Shown here: piece after piece, positions 28,914 to 38,692 of the stretch | Layout of the letters: each line of letters starts with the position of its first letter | Numbering within the stretch: the stretch's first letter is position 1 | Assembly: GCF_028890115.1 (NCBI RefSeq) | Contig: NZ_JARCJD010000001.1 | Coordinates: forward strand, 307,443-371,442 | Source of the DNA: Phaeobacter sp. QD34_24 | Lineage (GTDB): Bacteria; Pseudomonadota; Alphaproteobacteria; Rhodobacterales; Rhodobacteraceae | Direction: 5' to 3' | DNA: 64,000 nt | Made by a program: the position numbers and the translations under genes | The notes under the pieces: model-generated | Seen by the model: the letters and a program-made list of their open reading frames with translations, nothing else | Told to the model about the DNA's origin: nothing | Databases searched by the model: none

Positions 28914-31900
28914 CCCCATTTTCCTCGGTCATCATTGGTAATGAATCCCTCGCCGTCGGCTGCGGAGATGCGCTATTGGCGCGCGGCCACATCATCCGCG
29001 CGGTTGTCTCTCAGGATGAGGCGATCCGGAACTGGGCTGCCGAAAAGGGGATCACCGTTCTTGCAAACCCCAATGATCTAAATGAGTTACCGGGCGGGTT
29101 TGATTGGCTTCTCTCTATCGCCAACCTGCGGGTGATCCCCGACGCCGTGCTGAAACAGGCTTCCAAGGGCGCAGTGAATTTCCACGATGGCCCGCTGCCG
29201 CGCTATGCCGGTCTCAATGCGCCGAACTGGGCCTTGATCGAGGGTGCGCGCGACTACGGCATCACCTGGCACATGATCGAAGGCGGTATCGACGAGGGCG
29301 ATATCCTCGCGCAGCGCCTGTTCGATGTGGCCGGGGATGAGACCGCCTTCAGCCTCAACTCCAAATGCTACGCCGCCGCAATGGACAGTTTTGGCGAGGT
29401 GATCGAGCAGCTTGAAACAGGCAGCCTCAACCGACAGCCCCAGGATCTGAGCCAGCGCAGCTATTTTGCCCGCGCCGACCGTCCCGCCGCCGGGGCGCGT
29501 CTGGATTTCACCAGGCCCGCGGCAGAGCTTGCCCGCCTGGTGCGCGCGCTTGATTTTGGCGGCTACTGGAATCCCCTGTCGGCGCCCAAGATCGCAATAG
29601 GCGACCGGGTCCTTCTGGTGTCGCGTGCCGAAGCGATTGAAGGTGATGCAGCGCCGGGTGAGGTGCTGGAGAATACCAATGATGGCCTGACCGTGGCCTG
29701 CGGCAGTGGTGCCCTGCGCCTTGCCGGGATCACCGATACATCCGGGCGCAGCCTGTCCGTGCTGGATCTCTGCGCAACCGGCGATCTCTTGCCTGCGCTC
29801 GATGCGCAAGACAGCGATGAGATCACCGCCGCCCTGGCTGCGACCCAGGCGGGCGAGGCCCATTGGCGACAGGCGCTGGCCGCAATGCAGCCGGTTCCGG
29901 TACCCTTGGCGCGCAAGACCGGCGAAACCGGCGTGACCCGGCATGAAATCACCACTGCCGACAGTCTCACCGAAGCCCAGATCGCTGCGGCCACGCTTGT
30001 GTTTGCCCTGCGCAGCGCCGGAGCCGAGACGGCGGATATCGCCCTTGCGACCGAGACCATGACGCCACGGCCCGGGCTTGTCACAGGCTGGGTGCCGCTG
30101 CAGGCGCACCATCAGGAGGATCTGGCAGGCCTGGAACAGCGGGTTGAGGCTGGGATCGGGAAGGCCCGGACATATGGCGGCTTTGCCGAGGATCTGATCG
30201 CCCGCGCGCCCGAGCTTGCGCCACAGGATCACCCCGGCATCGGACTATCCCTGGGACGGGATGCGGCCCTGCCAGGCTGCGCTGCCACCGTTTCCTGGGC
30301 GGATGGGGCGCTTGCGCTTCATGTGGATGGCGCCCAGCTTGACCAGACGGCCGCGGAGCTGCTCGCCGCGCGGCTGAAACTGGTGCTGGGTGCCATTTCT
30401 TCCGCAGACGGCACCGATGCCACGGTCGCCGACCTGCCGATCCTGCCCGAGGCCGAGCGCCAGATGTTGATCGGAGACTGGAACCAGACTTCGGCCAAGG
30501 TGGACTTGACCCAGACCGTCCACGCGGCATTCGAGGCGCAGGTGGTTCGCACCCCCGGTGCCACCGCGCTGGTTTTCGAGGATCAAAGCCTCACCTACGC
30601 CGAACTCGACGCCCGCGCCAATGGGGTTGCCGCCCAGCTGCAGCACATGGGCGTCAAACCCGGCAGCCATGTGGGCATCTATGTGGCGCGCAGCCCCGAT
30701 CTGGTGGTCGCCGCCCTTGCGGTGATGAAGGCAGGCGGCGCCTATGTGCCGCTGGACCCCGCCTATCCAGCCGATCGCATTGCCCATTTCATCACGGACA
30801 GCGGCGCCGCCGTCATCGTGACACAGGGCGCGCTGCAGGGAAGCCTGCCCGCATCCGACGCGCAAGTTCTGGTTCTGGATGGCCCCGAGGCGCCACAGCC
30901 CTGCGCAACACCCATAAAGGGCGGCGCAACCGGGCAGGATCTGGCCTATCTGATCTACACCTCCGGCTCTACCGGCCTGCCCAAGGGGGTGATGGTGCGT
31001 CATGGCAATGTGGCGAACTTCTTTGCCGCCATGGACGCGCGCATCCCCCATCAACCGGGCGATGCCTGGCTGGCGGTGACCAGCCTGTCGTTTGACATTT
31101 CCGTGCTCGAACTGTTCTGGACCCTGTCGCGCGGCTTCAAACTGGTGCTCTCCAGCGATGAAAGCCGCCTGCAGCTGTCGAACGGGCCGATTGCCACCTC
31201 TGACCGGAAGATGGACTTCAACCTGTTCTACTGGGGCAATGACGACGGCCCCGGCCCGCGCAAATACAACCTGCTGCTGGAAGGCGCCAAATTCGCCGAT
31301 CAACACGGGTTCAACGCGGTCTGGACGCCAGAGCGGCATTTCCACGCCTTTGGCGGCCCCTATCCCAACCCCTCGGTCACCGGCGCAGCGGTCGCGGCGG
31401 TCACACAGAACCTGGGCGTGCGCTCTGGCTCCTGCGTGGCCCCCCTGCACCATCCCGCCCGCATTGCCGAGGAATGGGCGGTGATCGACAATCTGACCGC
31501 AGGCCGCGCGGGCCTTGGTTTCGCCGCCGGCTGGCAGCCCGATGATTTCATCCTGCGCCCGGAAAACACGCCGCCCGCCAACAAACCCGCCATGTATGAG
31601 GCGATCGAGACCGTGCGCAGGCTGTGGCGCGGCGAAGAGGTCGCCTTCCCGCGCAAGGACGGCGGCACACATGCGGTGATCACCCAGCCGCGCCCGGTGT
31701 CCAAGGAACTGCCGGTCTGGGTCACCACCGCAGGCAATCCCGACACCTGGCGAGAGGCCGGAGAGATCGGCGCCCATGTCCTCACCCACCTTCTGGGCCA
31801 AAGCATTGACGAGGTCGCAGGCAAGATCCGCATCTACCACGACGCCCTGCGCGCAGCCGGGCATGATCCGGCGGATTTCACCGTCACCTTGATGCTGCAC

Positions 31901-33508
31901 ACCTATCTGGCCGATACCCGCGAGGCGGCCCGCCAGACAGCGCGCGAGCCGATGAAGGACTACCTGCGCTCGGCCGCCGGTTTGATCAAGCAATACGCCT
32001 GGGCCTTCCCGGCCTTCAAACGCCCCAAGGGCGTCAACAACGCCTTTGACATGCAGCTGGATGCGCTTGGCGCCGACGAACTGGAGGCGATCCTGGATTT
32101 CGCCTTTGAACGCTATTTCGAGGACTCAGGCCTGTTCGGCACGGTGCAGGATGGTGTCGCCCGCGTGGAGCAGTTGAAACGCATCGGCGTGGATGAGGTC
32201 GCCTGCCTTATCGATTATGGCATCGCGCCCGAACAGGTGATGGAAGGGTTGAAGCCGCTGGCCGAAGTGCTGTGCCTGTCGAATGCCCCGCAAGAGCTTG
32301 ACTCCGAAGACTTTTCGCTTGCCGCGCAGATCCTGCGCCATGATGTCAGCCACATGCAATGCACGCCTTCGATGGCGCGCATGATGGTGCAGAATGACGA
32401 GGCACGCATGGTGCTGCCTCATCTGCAGCATCTCCTGGTGGGCGGCGAAGCCCTGGCCGGTGATCTGGCGGGCGATCTGCGCGAGGCAGGACCGGGGCAG
32501 ATCCACAACATGTACGGGCCGACCGAGACGACCATCTGGTCCACCATGCAGACCTTGGATGGCGTCCCTGCGGGTGTTGCGGACATCGGCGCACCGATTG
32601 CCAATACCCAAGTCTATGTTCTGGACTCGAAAGGCGCCCCGCAACCCATTGGTGCCCCTGGGGAATTGCTCATCGCGGGTGATGGGGTCACCACCGGGTA
32701 CTGGCAGCGCCCCGAATTGAACGCAGAGCGTTTTGTCGCTGATCCCTTTGGCGGCGGCAAGATGTATCGCACCGGCGATCTGGTCCGTTGGCGGACAGAC
32801 GGGCGGCTCGATTTCCTCGGCCGCACCGACCATCAGGTGAAGATCCGCGGTCAACGCATCGAGTTGGGCGAAATCGAAGCGGCCCTTTCTGCCCAGCCGG
32901 GCGTCACCGGCGCGGTTGTCATGCCCCGTACCATTGGCGCCGGGGAGCAGCTGGTCGGATATATCACCACCTCTGCCCCGGTGCAGGAACCTGCGTTGAA
33001 ACAGGCGCTGGCCGCCCGTCTGGCCGAGGTCATGGTGCCTGCCCATATCGTGACGCTGGAGGCCTTCCCGCTGACCCCGAACAAGAAGATCGACCGCAAG
33101 GCACTGCCGGATCCGAAACCGGCCCGCGTGGCTGCGCCGACAACCGAAGCGGCACCCAAGGCCGGTGCCCAGGCGCAGATCGCCGAGATCTGGGGCCGGA
33201 TCCTTGGGCTCAATGGGATCGGCGCGCAGGACAACTTCTTTGTCCTTGGCGGGCATTCCCTGTTGGCGGTGCAGGCGCACCGGGACATTCGCGCCGCACT
33301 GGAGGTGCCGAAACTGTCGATCACCGATATCTTCCGCTTCCCGACGCTGTCCGGCCTGGCGGACCATGTGGAAGGCCTGTCAGGCGGTTCGCAAAGCCCG
33401 GAAGATCCGGTAGACACGGCAGAGGCAGCTGCCGCCGAAGCGGCAAAAACCGAAACCATGTCGAAACGGCGCGCCATGCGTGCCAACCGTAGAGCCAGGA
33501 CAGGATGA
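28910..33508 (+). CDS. NRPS: formyltransferase - adenylation (with internal luciferase-like monooxygenase) - PCP
   Basis: 1532 residues. Residues 1 to about 310 form a formyltransferase domain with the N/H/D catalytic set ([23 protein letters not shown]). Residues about 340-520 resemble a degraded condensation remnant with no HHxxxDG. The A domain follows: [11 protein letters not shown] (A3), FDISVLELF (A4), NMYGPTETT (A5), YRTGDLVRW (A7), [10 protein letters not shown] (A10). Between A4 and A5, residues about 767-1118, sits a luciferase-like FMN monooxygenase ([29 protein letters not shown]). The pocket residues read by eye, DILQLGMIWK, closely match the known glycine code. The PCP carries LGGHSLL. 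There is no TE. The plan recalls MupA/Atu3671-type proteins and the glycine-specific MtaG/MelG A domains with an inserted monooxygenase. It overlaps both neighbours by ATGA. The product is unknown. Confidence 0.9.
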   Translation: MTPFSSVIIGNESLAVGCGDALLARGHIIRAVVSQDEAIRNWAAEKGITVLANPNDLNELPGGFDWLLSIANLRVIPDAVLKQASKGAVNFHDGPLPRYAGLNAPNWALIEGARDYGITWHMIEGGIDEGDILAQRLFDVAGDETAFSLNSKCYAAAMDSFGEVIEQLETGSLNRQPQDLSQRSYFARADRPAAGARLDFTRPAAELARLVRALDFGGYWNPLSAPKIAIGDRVLLVSRAEAIEGDAAPGEVLENTNDGLTVACGSGALRLAGITDTSGRSLSVLDLCATGDLLPALDAQDSDEITAALAATQAGEAHWRQALAAMQPVPVPLARKTGETGVTRHEITTADSLTEAQIAAATLVFALRSAGAETADIALATETMTPRPGLVTGWVPLQAHHQEDLAGLEQRVEAGIGKARTYGGFAEDLIARAPELAPQDHPGIGLSLGRDAALPGCAATVSWADGALALHVDGAQLDQTAAELLAARLKLVLGAISSADGTDATVADLPILPEAERQMLIGDWNQTSAKVDLTQTVHAAFEAQVVRTPGATALVFEDQSLTYAELDARANGVAAQLQHMGVKPGSHVGIYVARSPDLVVAALAVMKAGGAYVPLDPAYPADRIAHFITDSGAAVIVTQGALQGSLPASDAQVLVLDGPEAPQPCATPIKGGATGQDLAYLIYTSGSTGLPKGVMVRHGNVANFFAAMDARIPHQPGDAWLAVTSLSFDISVLELFWTLSRGFKLVLSSDESRLQLSNGPIATSDRKMDFNLFYWGNDDGPGPRKYNLLLEGAKFADQHGFNAVWTPERHFHAFGGPYPNPSVTGAAVAAVTQNLGVRSGSCVAPLHHPARIAEEWAVIDNLTAGRAGLGFAAGWQPDDFILRPENTPPANKPAMYEAIETVRRLWRGEEVAFPRKDGGTHAVITQPRPVSKELPVWVTTAGNPDTWREAGEIGAHVLTHLLGQSIDEVAGKIRIYHDALRAAGHDPADFTVTLMLHTYLADTREAARQTAREPMKDYLRSAAGLIKQYAWAFPAFKRPKGVNNAFDMQLDALGADELEAILDFAFERYFEDSGLFGTVQDGVARVEQLKRIGVDEVACLIDYGIAPEQVMEGLKPLAEVLCLSNAPQELDSEDFSLAAQILRHDVSHMQCTPSMARMMVQNDEARMVLPHLQHLLVGGEALAGDLAGDLREAGPGQIHNMYGPTETTIWSTMQTLDGVPAGVADIGAPIANTQVYVLDSKGAPQPIGAPGELLIAGDGVTTGYWQRPELNAERFVADPFGGGKMYRTGDLVRWRTDGRLDFLGRTDHQVKIRGQRIELGEIEAALSAQPGVTGAVVMPRTIGAGEQLVGYITTSAPVQEPALKQALAARLAEVMVPAHIVTLEAFPLTPNKKIDRKALPDPKPARVAAPTTEAAPKAGAQAQIAEIWGRILGLNGIGAQDNFFVLGGHSLLAVQAHRDIRAALEVPKLSITDIFRFPTLSGLADHVEGLSGGSQSPEDPVDTAEAAAAEAAKTETMSKRRAMRANRRARTG

Positions 33509-34221
33509 TCGCAGACCCATCCCTGACCACGAAGATGACCCAAGAGCGGCTGGACCTGGTCCGGCCGCTTTTTGGGCCCGAGGTGGCCGTGGCCGCCTGT
33601 GATCCCCTGGCAGATCCCCCGGTGCCCTTCGCCGAAGAAACCGCCTGCCTGTCGCCCCGCGCGGTAGAGAAGCGTCGCCGCGAGTTTGCCGCGGGGCGCG
33701 CGGCGGCGCATCAGGCCATGCGGGATCTCGGCCAAGTGCCGCGCCCCATCGTGATATCCGACAGCCGCGCTCCAATCTGGCCCCAGGGGCTGACCGGGTC
33801 GATCACCCATACCAAAAGCTGTGCCCTGGCCGCCGTTGCCCCAGCCGATACCCTGCGCGCCATCGGCATCGATGTGGAGGAAGACACACCGCTCAAAGAC
33901 GATCTCGTGCCTGCAATCTGCTCGGATCGGGAACGGGCCTGGCTCAGCAAACAGGACGATCCCGGCCAGATGGGCAAGCTGATCTTTTCCGCAAAGGAAG
34001 CCGCCTATAAGTGCCAATACATGATCAGCAAAAGGTTTTTTGGATTTGATGGCATGGAGTTGGAAGTCACACCTGATGTTGACAGCCCCGGCCAGAGCGG
34101 CCGTTTCCTGGCCCGTTTCACGGCGGATCAACTGCCGTTTCAGCGTGGATTTTCCATCGAAGGGGCCTTTGTGATCGGTGCCGGGATCATTTTCACAATG
34201 GCCACGCTCAAGAAGGAGTGA
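33505..34221 (+). CDS. 4'-phosphopantetheinyl transferase (EntD/Sfp superfamily)
   Basis: 238 residues. The EntD-type motifs are intact: [26 protein letters not shown], the Mg-binding IGIDVEED, and [12 protein letters not shown]. It attaches the phosphopantetheine arm of CoA to carrier domains, converting apo to holo forms. It overlaps the NRPS stop by 4 bp (33505-33508), and is therefore very likely dedicated to the ACP of the adjacent PKS and the PCP of the NRPS. Its presence argues that the megasynthases are functional. Confidence 0.93.
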   Translation: MIADPSLTTKMTQERLDLVRPLFGPEVAVAACDPLADPPVPFAEETACLSPRAVEKRRREFAAGRAAAHQAMRDLGQVPRPIVISDSRAPIWPQGLTGSITHTKSCALAAVAPADTLRAIGIDVEEDTPLKDDLVPAICSDRERAWLSKQDDPGQMGKLIFSAKEAAYKCQYMISKRFFGFDGMELEVTPDVDSPGQSGRFLARFTADQLPFQRGFSIEGAFVIGAGIIFTMATLKKE

Positions 34222-34224
34222 GAC

Positions 34225-35199
34225 ATGGGAAAACGATCGCTTCTCCTGGCGCTGACAACCTGCCTGCACGGGGCTTGGTCCGGATTTTCTGCCGAGGCCG
34301 CGCCGGTCCCGATCCCGGCGCTTGCTGCACCTGAGCAGCCCTTGAAGGTCTTCCATCTTGGTCATTCCCTGGTGGGACCAGTGATGCCGCATATGCTGGC
34401 GCAGTTGGCGCCGGACGGGCATAGCTGGAACAGCCAGCTGGGGTCCGGCACCTCGCTGAAGGAACATTGGGAACCGGATGCACCGATCCGGGATTTCGAT
34501 CTGGTCAACCAGGCGCCCATCTGGCGCGACGCGAAAGAGGCCATCGGATCAGGCGAATACGATGCCGTGGTGCTGACAGAGATGGTCGAGCTGCGCGATG
34601 CGGTGAAGTATTTCGGGTCCGCCAAATACCTGCGCCGCTGGGCGCGCCTGGCCCGTGCAGCATCGCCGGATGCCCGGATCTACCTCTATGAGACCTGGCA
34701 TCATCTGGACGATCCTGACGGATGGCAGGCGCGGATCGATGCGGATCTTGAGCGGCTTTGGCTGGGCAAGGTGCTCGGCTCGGACAGCCGTCGCAATCCA
34801 AAACGTCCGGTCTACCTGATCCCGGCCGGGCAGGTCCTGGCCGCCGTCGCAGGGGCTATCAACGCGGGCAAGGTCGAGGGGGTAGCAGATATTTCAGAGC
34901 TTTTCGCCAAGACCCCCGACGGCCTGCAGGACACCATCCATATCAACGACTTGGGCGCCTATGTTGTGGCACTGACCCATTACGCCGTGCTCTATCATCG
35001 CTCACCTGTCGGACTGCCACATGAACTGTCGCGCCCCGATGGAGGTGCCGCAGAGGCCTTCTCAGCCCGCGCAGCCAAAACCCTGCAAGAGATCGTCTGG
35101 CAGGTGGTGCAGAGCCTGCCGCGCACGGGACTTGCGCAGGCCGCTTTGATACAGGCAGGCACGATACAGGCAGGCACGATACAGGCGGGGCAGGACTGA
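34225..35199 (+). CDS. exported SGNH-like hydrolase/acyltransferase domain protein
   Basis: 324 residues beginning with a signal peptide (KRSLLLALTTCLHGAWSG, probable cleavage after AEAA). The rest is an SGNH-like fold: FHLGHSLVG with a candidate nucleophile serine, DAVVLTEMVEL, YLYETWHHL and a late DTIHINDLG with possible Asp/His. This points to an esterase or O-acyltransferase acting on a glycan in the periplasm, but catalysis is unproven. It starts 3 bp after the PPTase stop. Its sequence is clearly related to the N-terminal part of the next protein, so the two are tandem paralogues. The C-terminus carries an IQAGT repeat encoded by a 15-bp tandem repeat. Confidence 0.7.
   Translation: MGKRSLLLALTTCLHGAWSGFSAEAAPVPIPALAAPEQPLKVFHLGHSLVGPVMPHMLAQLAPDGHSWNSQLGSGTSLKEHWEPDAPIRDFDLVNQAPIWRDAKEAIGSGEYDAVVLTEMVELRDAVKYFGSAKYLRRWARLARAASPDARIYLYETWHHLDDPDGWQARIDADLERLWLGKVLGSDSRRNPKRPVYLIPAGQVLAAVAGAINAGKVEGVADISELFAKTPDGLQDTIHINDLGAYVVALTHYAVLYHRSPVGLPHELSRPDGGAAEAFSARAAKTLQEIVWQVVQSLPRTGLAQAALIQAGTIQAGTIQAGQD
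35149..35193 (+). repeat. 15-bp tandem repeat at the 3' end of the SGNH gene
   Basis: Three units start at 35149, 35164 and 35179; the first two are identical and the third diverges at its end. They encode IQAGT, IQAGT, IQAGQ just before the stop. Such in-frame repeats can change copy number by slippage. Confidence 0.8.
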
Positions 35200-37718
35200 T
35201 GCCCTTTGAGACACTGATCGCCTCGGTCCTGATGGTGGGCCACTCGCTGTTTGGCCCGGACAATCCGGTGATGTTGCAAGGCCTGTTGCGGCACGGTACG
35301 CCTTCGGCCACGGTTGAGGCTCAGATCATCAACGGCGCCCCCCTCAGCTACAACTGGGACCACGGCGCCAACGCCGAGGGTGTCAATGCCCGCGAACGGC
35401 TGAAAAGCCCGGTGGATGCGGTGATCCTGACCGAGGCCATTCCGCTGGCCAATCACCTCAAGTGGAGCAATACGGAAGAGGCCGTCACCCGGTACTATCA
35501 GGCCGCAAAATCCGCGAACCCGGATGCGGTGATCTACCTACAGGAAACCTGGCACAGCCTGAACAGCGGCACCGGGGCCGAGATCCCCTTTGACGATGGA
35601 GGCGACACCCCCTGGCGCGACCGGCTAGAGCAGGACCTGCCGCGTTGGCAGGCCGTGGTGGATGAGGTCAATGACCAGCTGGATGGCGACCTGACACTGC
35701 TGCCAGTCGGCCAGGCCATGGCGCGGCTGGACGATGCGATCCAGGCGGGAACCGTTCCCGGCCTTGGTGATATCGCGGAGGTCTTTGCCGACGACATTCA
35801 CCCGAATGCAATTGGATTCTACTTCATCAGCCTTGTTCAATTCTCTGTAATCACAAGGAAAAATACAATCGGCCTACCCCAGAAATTGGAAGGGCGCTGG
35901 GGTAAGTCCTACACCCTGCCCTCGGCCGATCTGGCCATCCGCCTGCAGGAAATCGCCTGGGCCGCCGCCCAGGGAGAAGGCGTGCCGACAGCTGCCCTGC
36001 CGCCAGAACCAGCGCCCCTGCCCGATGATCCCACCCTGCCGGTCCTGAACAGCCTCCCCTCGCAGGAGCAACCGGCAGATCAGGTCGCGGAACAGCCCAG
36101 GGCTCCGCGCCAGCCGATGGCGATGAACCTGATGGAGATCGCCGATTGGAGCCCGCAATCGCCGTTCCTCGATCATTTCAAGACCGCGCGCCCCTGGATC
36201 GGTCATCTGCCCGGGCGCTGGGGCGGTGTCAGCCACGAAGACCTTGCCGCGGCAGGCTATCTCGATGCCCACGGCTGGCCCACCGCCCTGCCGCCCGAAC
36301 TCGGCTCCATCGGCACCGTGATCCTGACAGACCTGCCGCCCGAGGCGCACTCACTTGCGGGACGCTATGTGCTGCGCTTTGAGGGCAAGGGAATTGTCGA
36401 GGTCTCGGGACGGGCCAAAAACGTGCGCTATGGCAGCGGTGAAGTCTCCTTTGACTACACCCCCGGCCCCGGCCCGGTGGAGATCCGCCTCCAGCGCATT
36501 GCACGTGGCGACCACATCCGCAACATCACCGTGGTCCGGGAAGATCAGATCGCCGCCTTTGAGGCTGGCGAGATCTTCAACCCGCTCTGGCTCGATATGC
36601 TGGACGGGTTCGAAGCCCTGCGGTTCATGGATTGGATGGACACCAACGACTCCCTCCAGATCGGTTGGGAGGATCGCCCGAATGTCACCGATTTCACCTG
36701 GTCCATGAAAGGGGTTCCGGCGGAAATCCTGCTGAAGCTGGCCAATACCCTGGGGGCTGATCCCTGGTTCACCATGCCCCATATGGCCGATGACAGCTAC
36801 ATGCGCAATTTCGCAGCACTGGTGCGGGATCAACTGGACGAGGATCTGCGCGCCTATGTGGAATACTCCAACGAGGTCTGGAACTGGCAGTTCGACCAGG
36901 CCCATTGGGCCGAGGAACAGGCCCGCGCCCTATGGGGCGGAGAGCACCTCTGGATGCAGTTTTATGGTGGCCGCGCTGCCGAATTGGCGCAGATCTGGAG
37001 TGAAGTCTTTGGCGCTGAGGCGGATCAGCGGCTGGTGCGGGTGATTTCCAGCCAGACCGGATGGCTGGGGCTGGAGGACCAGGTTCTGACCGCGCCGCTT
37101 TGGGTGGCCTCCGAACCGGACCGCAAGCCACCCGCGACGTATTTCGATGCCTATGCGGTCACCGGCTATTTCGGCGGTATCCTGGGTCTGCGTGACCGGG
37201 CGCCGATCCTGCGGGCCTGGCTCTCTGACAGCCGCGACCGGGCGCGCGCGACCGCCCAGGAAAAGGGCCTGACCGGCGCCGAGGCAGAGGCCTTCGTGGC
37301 AGCTCATCAATACGATGTGGCCACCGCGCAGGCGGCACTGGAGCTGGAAGATGGCCTGCTCAGCGGCGACAGTAGCGACACGCTCTCCGATCTTCTGGGC
37401 CGGGTGCTGCCCTACCACAAAGAGGTTGCGGATCGTCACGGTCTGGATCTGATTGTCTATGAGGGCGGCAGCCATGTGGTCGGCATCGGGCCCATGGTTG
37501 ATGACGAGGAACTGACCGGCTTTTTCACCCATTTCAACTACACCGATGCCATGGCACAACTTTATGCGCGCCTGCTGACCGGCTGGGCCGATCTTGGCGG
37601 GGTGCTCTTTGGCGTCTATGCGGATGTTGCGACCCCCGGCAAATGGGGCAGCTGGGGCGCGCGCCGCACATTGAGCGACGACAACCCGCGCTGGCGCTTG
37701 CTGGAGGCGGTGAAATGA
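35199..37718 (+). CDS. SGNH-like domain fused to a glycosidase-like TIM-barrel domain
   Basis: 839 residues. Residues 1 to about 250 repeat the SGNH-like plan of the previous gene: VLMVGHSLFG, DAVILTEAIPL, YLQETWHSL, DDIHPNAIG. A proline-rich linker (about 265-305) leads to a roughly 500-residue region containing YVEYSNEVWNW, similar to the acid/base strand of clan-A glycoside hydrolases, and later VYEGGSHVVG with a second candidate glutamate. Cleavage or editing of the exopolysaccharide, combined with ester chemistry, is a plausible role; I do not assign a GH family. No signal peptide is visible at the ATG at 35199, which is odd given its exported paralogue. The start overlaps the previous stop (TGATG) and the end overlaps the next GT2 by ATGA. 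Confidence 0.72.
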   Translation: MPFETLIASVLMVGHSLFGPDNPVMLQGLLRHGTPSATVEAQIINGAPLSYNWDHGANAEGVNARERLKSPVDAVILTEAIPLANHLKWSNTEEAVTRYYQAAKSANPDAVIYLQETWHSLNSGTGAEIPFDDGGDTPWRDRLEQDLPRWQAVVDEVNDQLDGDLTLLPVGQAMARLDDAIQAGTVPGLGDIAEVFADDIHPNAIGFYFISLVQFSVITRKNTIGLPQKLEGRWGKSYTLPSADLAIRLQEIAWAAAQGEGVPTAALPPEPAPLPDDPTLPVLNSLPSQEQPADQVAEQPRAPRQPMAMNLMEIADWSPQSPFLDHFKTARPWIGHLPGRWGGVSHEDLAAAGYLDAHGWPTALPPELGSIGTVILTDLPPEAHSLAGRYVLRFEGKGIVEVSGRAKNVRYGSGEVSFDYTPGPGPVEIRLQRIARGDHIRNITVVREDQIAAFEAGEIFNPLWLDMLDGFEALRFMDWMDTNDSLQIGWEDRPNVTDFTWSMKGVPAEILLKLANTLGADPWFTMPHMADDSYMRNFAALVRDQLDEDLRAYVEYSNEVWNWQFDQAHWAEEQARALWGGEHLWMQFYGGRAAELAQIWSEVFGAEADQRLVRVISSQTGWLGLEDQVLTAPLWVASEPDRKPPATYFDAYAVTGYFGGILGLRDRAPILRAWLSDSRDRARATAQEKGLTGAEAEAFVAAHQYDVATAQAALELEDGLLSGDSSDTLSDLLGRVLPYHKEVADRHGLDLIVYEGGSHVVGIGPMVDDEELTGFFTHFNYTDAMAQLYARLLTGWADLGGVLFGVYADVATPGKWGSWGARRTLSDDNPRWRLLEAVK

Positions 37719-38551
37719 CGGCTCTGGTCTCGGTCCTGATCCCCGCCCACAATGAGGCTGGCTATATCGAGACCTGCCTTGAGGCGCTTTTTGCCTCGGA
37801 TCCCCTGCCGGATGGCGCCGCCGCCGAAGTCCTGGTTCTCGCCAATGGCTGCAGCGACGACACGGCGCAGATTGCCCGCGGCCTGTCCGCACCCGAGGGC
37901 TGGACCTGCCGGGTTCTGGAGCTGCCCGAGGGCGGCAAGCTTGGCGCGCTCAACGCGGGCGATGCCGCCGCCAAGGGAAATGTTCTGGTCTATCTCGATG
38001 CGGATGTGATCGTCTCGCCGCCCCTTCTGGGGCAACTGACCTCGGCGCTTGCCGAGGAGGTGCCGCTTTATGCCAGCGGCTCTCCACGGATCAGCCCTGC
38101 CCGATCGCTGCTGACCCGCGCCTATGGCCGGTTCTGGGCACAGCTGCCCTTCGTCACCGAGGGCGTGCCGGGTTTCGGCCTTTTCGCGATGAACCGTGCC
38201 GGGCGCAATCGCTGGCAGGACTGGCCCGATATCATCTCTGATGACACATTCGCGCGGCTGTCCTTCGCGGCCCCCGAACGCATCCGCCTGCCCGGCACAT
38301 ACCAATGGCCCATGGTCGAAGGCTTTGCCAACCTGGTCCGGGTGCGCAGGCGGCAGAACAAAGGCGTAGAGGAAATCGCCGCCCAATTTCCGCAGCTGCT
38401 GGCCAATGATGATAAGCGCTCTTTGGGATCGCGGGGCCTGCTGCAACTGTTGCGGCGCGATCCCTTGGGGTTTGCCGCCTATGGGCTGGTCAGCCTCGCG
38501 GTCAAAACGCCCCTGTTCAAAAGCAAATCCCGCTGGGCCAGAGGCCGCTGA
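37715..38551 (+). CDS. glycosyltransferase family 2
   Basis: 278 residues from an ATG that overlaps the preceding stop (ATGA, 37715-37718). GT-A motifs are ALVSVLIPAHNEAGYIETCL, VLANGCSDDTA, KLGALNAGDAAAKG and VYLDADVIVS (the DxD). No long membrane segment is evident. It is the last gene of the unbroken rightward run from the PKS. A repeat copy follows, then the convergent GT4 gene. Sugar and acceptor are unknown. Confidence 0.85.
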   Translation: MTALVSVLIPAHNEAGYIETCLEALFASDPLPDGAAAEVLVLANGCSDDTAQIARGLSAPEGWTCRVLELPEGGKLGALNAGDAAAKGNVLVYLDADVIVSPPLLGQLTSALAEEVPLYASGSPRISPARSLLTRAYGRFWAQLPFVTEGVPGFGLFAMNRAGRNRWQDWPDIISDDTFARLSFAAPERIRLPGTYQWPMVEGFANLVRVRRRQNKGVEEIAAQFPQLLANDDKRSLGSRGLLQLLRRDPLGFAAYGLVSLAVKTPLFKSKSRWARGR

Positions 38552-38582
38552 CACGCCTGTCGCAGGCACTGGCAGGGCGACC

Positions 38583-38654
38583 GCGCCGCGCCCCGCGCGG
38601 CGCCCGGCCCAACCGGCACGGAACCGGCTTTGCCGGGATCAAGACGGGCGGGAG
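38583..38654 (+). repeat. hairpin/GGCCCAAC intergenic repeat, copy 5
   Basis: A perfect 9-bp stem GCGCCGCGC / GCGCGGCGC (38583-38591, 38595-38603) is followed by CCGGCCCAAC (to 38613) and a GGGCGGGAG box at about 38646-38654. It sits between two convergent genes, where it could serve as a bidirectional transcription barrier. Confidence 0.65.
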
Positions 38655-38692
38655 CGCCCCCTTGGCTGCCTTCCAAAGTCCTATCGGGGGAC

